This document shows, piece after piece, positions 6,596-8,684 of a stretch of DNA of 8,684 nucleotides. The notes beneath the pieces are model-generated. The model did no database searches. It was not told where the DNA came from and saw only the letters and a list, made by a program, of their open reading frames with translations. A program made the position numbers and the translations under genes. The first letter of the stretch is position 1; every line of letters starts with the position of its first letter. Location: positions 1 through 8,684 of the forward strand of contig JAPLJW010000038.1 in NCBI GenBank assembly GCA_026388365.1. The letters run 5' to 3'. Origin of the DNA: Deltaproteobacteria bacterium (GTDB lineage Bacteria > Desulfobacterota > Syntrophia > Syntrophales > UBA5619).

Positions 6596-6862
6596 GTGTT
6601 AGACGCAGAAAAGAGAAAGGGAATTATCGGAAGTTATCAGTTGCACGAAAAGGATACGGGATCTCCGGAGGTCCAGATTGCCATCCTGAGCGCCAGGATT
6701 GAGTATCTGACGGAACACTTCAAGACCAACAAGAAGGACCATCACTCCCGGCGGGGGCTCCTGAAGCTGGTCAGCCAGCGGCGGAGACTTCTGGATTACG
6801 TAAAGAACAAGGACGTGGAACGCTACAGAGCGGTGATTCAGCGTCTCGGGCTCAGGAAGTAA
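6596..6862 (+). CDS. rpsO: 30S ribosomal protein S15
   Basis: S15 binds the three-way junction of helices 20-22 of 16S rRNA early in 30S assembly and contributes to an intersubunit bridge. From GTG 6596 it is 88 residues ([20 protein letters not shown]), close to the usual 88-89. Starting at ATG 6587 would add MRA and leave no spacing from the ribosome binding site. The family motifs [31 protein letters not shown] and [12 protein letters not shown] are all present, forming the four-helix protein. It lies between truB and pnp, the common rpsO-pnp pairing. S15 represses its own mRNA in E. coli; I could not identify the equivalent leader structure here. Confidence 0.96.
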   Translation: MLDAEKRKGIIGSYQLHEKDTGSPEVQIAILSARIEYLTEHFKTNKKDHHSRRGLLKLVSQRRRLLDYVKNKDVERYRAVIQRLGLRK

Positions 6863-6872
6863 CCTGGGTTTT
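6851..6872 (+). terminator. Weak intrinsic terminator candidate at the rpsO end
   Basis: CTCAGG (6851-6856) pairs with CCTGGG (6863-6868), including one G·U pair, around a 6-base loop that contains the rpsO stop codon. TTTT follows at 6869-6872. The short stem and short T-run suggest at best a partial terminator letting some transcription into pnp. E. coli also has an rpsO terminator between rpsO and pnp. Confidence 0.35.
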
Positions 6873-6893
6873 AGGGTGCGGGGTGTTGATCAG

Positions 6894-6935
6894 GAGTAAG
6901 TAGTAAAGAGTAAAGAGTAAGGAGCAAAGAGCAGG
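6894..6935 (+). repeat. Six tandem 7-bp repeats (GAGTAAR type)
   Basis: The units are GAGTAAG, TAGTAAA, GAGTAAA, GAGTAAG, GAGCAAA and GAGCAGG, with no gaps. They form the left arm of the long hairpin. Drift increases toward the hairpin tip. The array is not in a gene. Confidence 0.85.
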
Positions 6936-6959
6936 AAAACCGCCCTGCTTTTAAGCCCC

Positions 6960-6987
6960 TTGCCCCTTACGCCTTACTCCTTACTCC
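6960..6987 (-). repeat. Four tandem 7-bp repeats, opposite orientation
   Basis: The plus strand reads TTGCCCC, TTACGCC, TTACTCC and TTACTCC, which on the minus strand are GGAGTAA, GGAGTAA, GGCGTAA and GGGGCAA. This is the same heptad as 6894-6935, inverted, so the two arrays face each other across the hairpin tip. Confidence 0.85.
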
Positions 6988-7028
6988 TTCCATGCCCCGC
7001 GCCGCAAATCAACCATTGAGAGGAAAAT

Positions 7029-8684
7029 ATGAGTAAACTGTTCAGTACAGATTTTGCAGGGAGGAGTATCTCCCTCAAGGCGGACTATGTCGCGGGGCAG
7101 GCGGACGGCGCCATCCTGGCGACATACGGGGAGACGGTGGTGCTGGTGACCGCCGTTTCGTTAAAGACGATCCGGGAAGGGGTCGATTTTCTGCCCCTGA
7201 CCGTGGATTATCAGGAGATGACCTATGCCGCCGGGAAGATCCCGGGCGGCTTTTTCAAGCGGGAAGGACGTCTCAACGAGAAGGAGATCCTGACCTCGCG
7301 GATCATCGACCGTTCCATCCGGCCCCTGTTTCCGAAACACTATTTCCATGAAAGCCAGATCATGGCGTCGGTCCTTTCCGTGGACAACGAGAACGACTCC
7401 GATGTGACGGCGATGCTGGCCGCATCCGCGGCGCTCGAGATCTCGAATATCCCCTTCAAGGGGCCCATTGCCGGGGTCCGGGTCGGCCGCGTGGAGGGCG
7501 CCTTCGTCTGCAACCCCTCGCAGGCGCTTCAGGAAAAGAGCGATCTCAACCTTTTCCTCGTGGGACGGAAGATCGTCCCCGGCACCCAGGGCCGTCCCTA
7601 TGACGTGAACCTCGTCATGATGGAAGGCGGGGCGGAGGAGGTCGCGGAGGATGTCATCGTCGATGCCATCGACTTCGGCCTCGAACAGATGCGTCCGGTG
7701 ATCGACCTTCAGGACAAGATGCGTCGGGAGGCGGGCAAGACCAAGCGGGCCGTCCCGGCGCCGGTGGTGGACGAGGCCCTGGCGGCCAAAGTCTCCGGGG
7801 TGGCCCTGGCGGGGCTTACGGAGGGCTACGGCATGGCGCGGAAGATGGAGCGGTATGCCAAGCTCGACGAGGTGCGGAAAAACGCCGTTCAGGTCTTGAC
7901 GGCCGAAGATTCTTCGCTCAAGACCAAGGTCCTGGAAATCGTCGAATCGCTCGAGCGGCGCATCCTCCGGGAGATGATCCTCAAGGAGAACCGGAGAATC
8001 GACGGCCGCTCCACCACGCAGATCCGTCCGATCAGTTCCGAGGTCGGCCTGCTGCCCCGCGCGCACGGTTCGGCCCTGTTCAACCGGGGCGAGACGCAGG
8101 CGCTGGTGACCGTGACCCTGGGAACCTCCCATGACGAGCAGCGGATGGATTACATCGCAGGCGAGGAGAGGCGCTCCTTCCTGCTTCACTACAATTTCCC
8201 GCCCTTCAGTGTCGGCGAGGCCAAACCCCTCCGAAGTCCGGGCAGGCGGGAGATCGGCCACGGCGGCCTGTCGCGACGGGCGCTGCTGCCGGTTCTGCCG
8301 TCCAAGGAGGCATTCCCCTATACGATCAGGGTCGTCTCCGACATCCTGTCGTCAAACGGTTCCTCTTCGATGGCGACCGTCTGCGGCGGTTGCCTCTCCC
8401 TGATGGACGCCGGGGTGCCGATTCGGGACACCGTTGCCGGCATCGCCATGGGTCTTCTGAAGGAGGGCGACCAGGTGGCCATCCTCTCCGATATCCTGGG
8501 CGACGAGGACCACGCCGGCGACATGGACTTCAAGGTCTGCGGGACCGAAAAGGGGGTGACCTCCCTGCAGATGGACATCAAGATCGACAACCTCACCGGG
8601 GATATCCTGCGCAAGGCGCTGAGCCAGGCCCGGGAGGGGAGGGTTTTCATCATCGGCAAGCTGCGCGAGACCCTCGCCAAGCCG
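7029..8684 (+). CDS. pnp: Polyribonucleotide nucleotidyltransferase PNPase (3' partial)
   Basis: PNPase degrades RNA 3' to 5' by phosphorolysis, releasing nucleoside diphosphates, and can add tails in reverse. It works as a trimer and in the degradosome of some bacteria. The frame is open from ATG 7029 ([20 protein letters not shown]) to the window end, giving 552 residues of about 700. GAGAGG at 7018-7023 is the ribosome binding site. The first RNase PH core includes [20 protein letters not shown] and RPLFP, then comes the all-helical linker. The second core has [45 protein letters not shown], the phosphate-binding SSNGSSSM at 441-448 and [12 protein letters not shown] at 491-502, whose D492 and D498 correspond to E. 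coli D486 and D492. The C-terminal KH and S1 RNA-binding domains lie beyond the window. Confidence 0.98.
   Translation, partial: MSKLFSTDFAGRSISLKADYVAGQADGAILATYGETVVLVTAVSLKTIREGVDFLPLTVDYQEMTYAAGKIPGGFFKREGRLNEKEILTSRIIDRSIRPLFPKHYFHESQIMASVLSVDNENDSDVTAMLAASAALEISNIPFKGPIAGVRVGRVEGAFVCNPSQALQEKSDLNLFLVGRKIVPGTQGRPYDVNLVMMEGGAEEVAEDVIVDAIDFGLEQMRPVIDLQDKMRREAGKTKRAVPAPVVDEALAAKVSGVALAGLTEGYGMARKMERYAKLDEVRKNAVQVLTAEDSSLKTKVLEIVESLERRILREMILKENRRIDGRSTTQIRPISSEVGLLPRAHGSALFNRGETQALVTVTLGTSHDEQRMDYIAGEERRSFLLHYNFPPFSVGEAKPLRSPGRREIGHGGLSRRALLPVLPSKEAFPYTIRVVSDILSSNGSSSMATVCGGCLSLMDAGVPIRDTVAGIAMGLLKEGDQVAILSDILGDEDHAGDMDFKVCGTEKGVTSLQMDIKIDNLTGDILRKALSQAREGRVFIIGKLRETLAKP

Larger units (their letters stand above)
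6875..7003 (+). repeat. Long imperfect hairpin between rpsO and pnp
   Basis: By hand pairing, 6875-6935 folds back on 6944-7003 with about 50 pairs, a few of them G·U, interrupted by single mismatches and small bulges. The tip is AGCAGG/CCTGCT around an 8-base loop, followed by TTTT at 6949-6952. The base pairs GGTGCGGGG with CCCCGCGCC. It ends 25 bases before the pnp start. In E. coli a leader hairpin at this position is cut by RNase III and PNPase then represses its own mRNA. The location fits such a role, but the sequence itself appears to come from tandem heptads. Confidence 0.7.

Noticed and set aside
6894..6987. CRISPR array
   Set aside because: The repeats are 7 bp, contiguous and without spacers, and half are inverted. 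No cas gene is present.
7161..8261. A 366-codon open frame on the minus strand opposite pnp
   Set aside because: The sense strand encodes a continuous PNPase with its catalytic motifs. The antisense product is low-complexity and unrecognisable.

Overview
The window is a bacterial housekeeping operon for transcription, translation and RNA turnover, all on the + strand, in the order nusA (5' end cut off) - infB - ylxP/DUF503 - rbfA - nrnA - truB - rpsO - pnp (3' end cut off). The DNA looks GC-rich by eye, and third codon positions are mostly G or C. The gene order, a NusA ending in a helix-hairpin-helix domain, a DUF503 gene between infB and rbfA, a DHH-family nanoRNase before truB, and intergenic GTCATTCCCGCG-type palindromes together suggest a deltaproteobacterium (Desulfobacterota), possibly a Syntrophus/Smithella-like lineage. 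The lineage is inferred from layout and protein style, not from a database match.

Layout. 1-930 is the S1-KH-KH-HhH part of NusA. 969-3710 is a 913-residue IF2 with a long Pro/Ala/Lys/Glu-rich linker. 3711-3917 has no gene but holds two structures: a near-perfect 32-bp palindrome with an alternative hairpin, and a 129-bp element with 11-bp terminal inverted repeats, a 7-bp direct repeat on each side and two facing REP-like hairpins inside. 3918-5572 carries ylxP, rbfA and nrnA with overlapping ends. 5607-6560 is truB, with its ribosome binding site inside a small inverted repeat. 6596-6862 is rpsO, probably starting at GTG. 6863-7028 has no gene; a possible weak terminator overlaps the end of rpsO, and converging 7-bp repeats form one long imperfect hairpin just before pnp. 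7029-8684 is the first 552 residues of PNPase.

How the genes fit together. NusA acts on elongating RNA polymerase. IF2 loads initiator tRNA. RbfA and S15 serve the 30S subunit, TruB makes pseudouridine 55 in tRNA, PNPase degrades RNA from the 3' end, and NrnA removes the 2-5 nt remnants and dephosphorylates pAp. The coding part is conventional. The points of interest are the two structured gaps, one between infB and ylxP and one between rpsO and pnp. I found no CRISPR array, tRNA or rRNA gene, phage gene, defence gene, transposase or other new multi-gene system.
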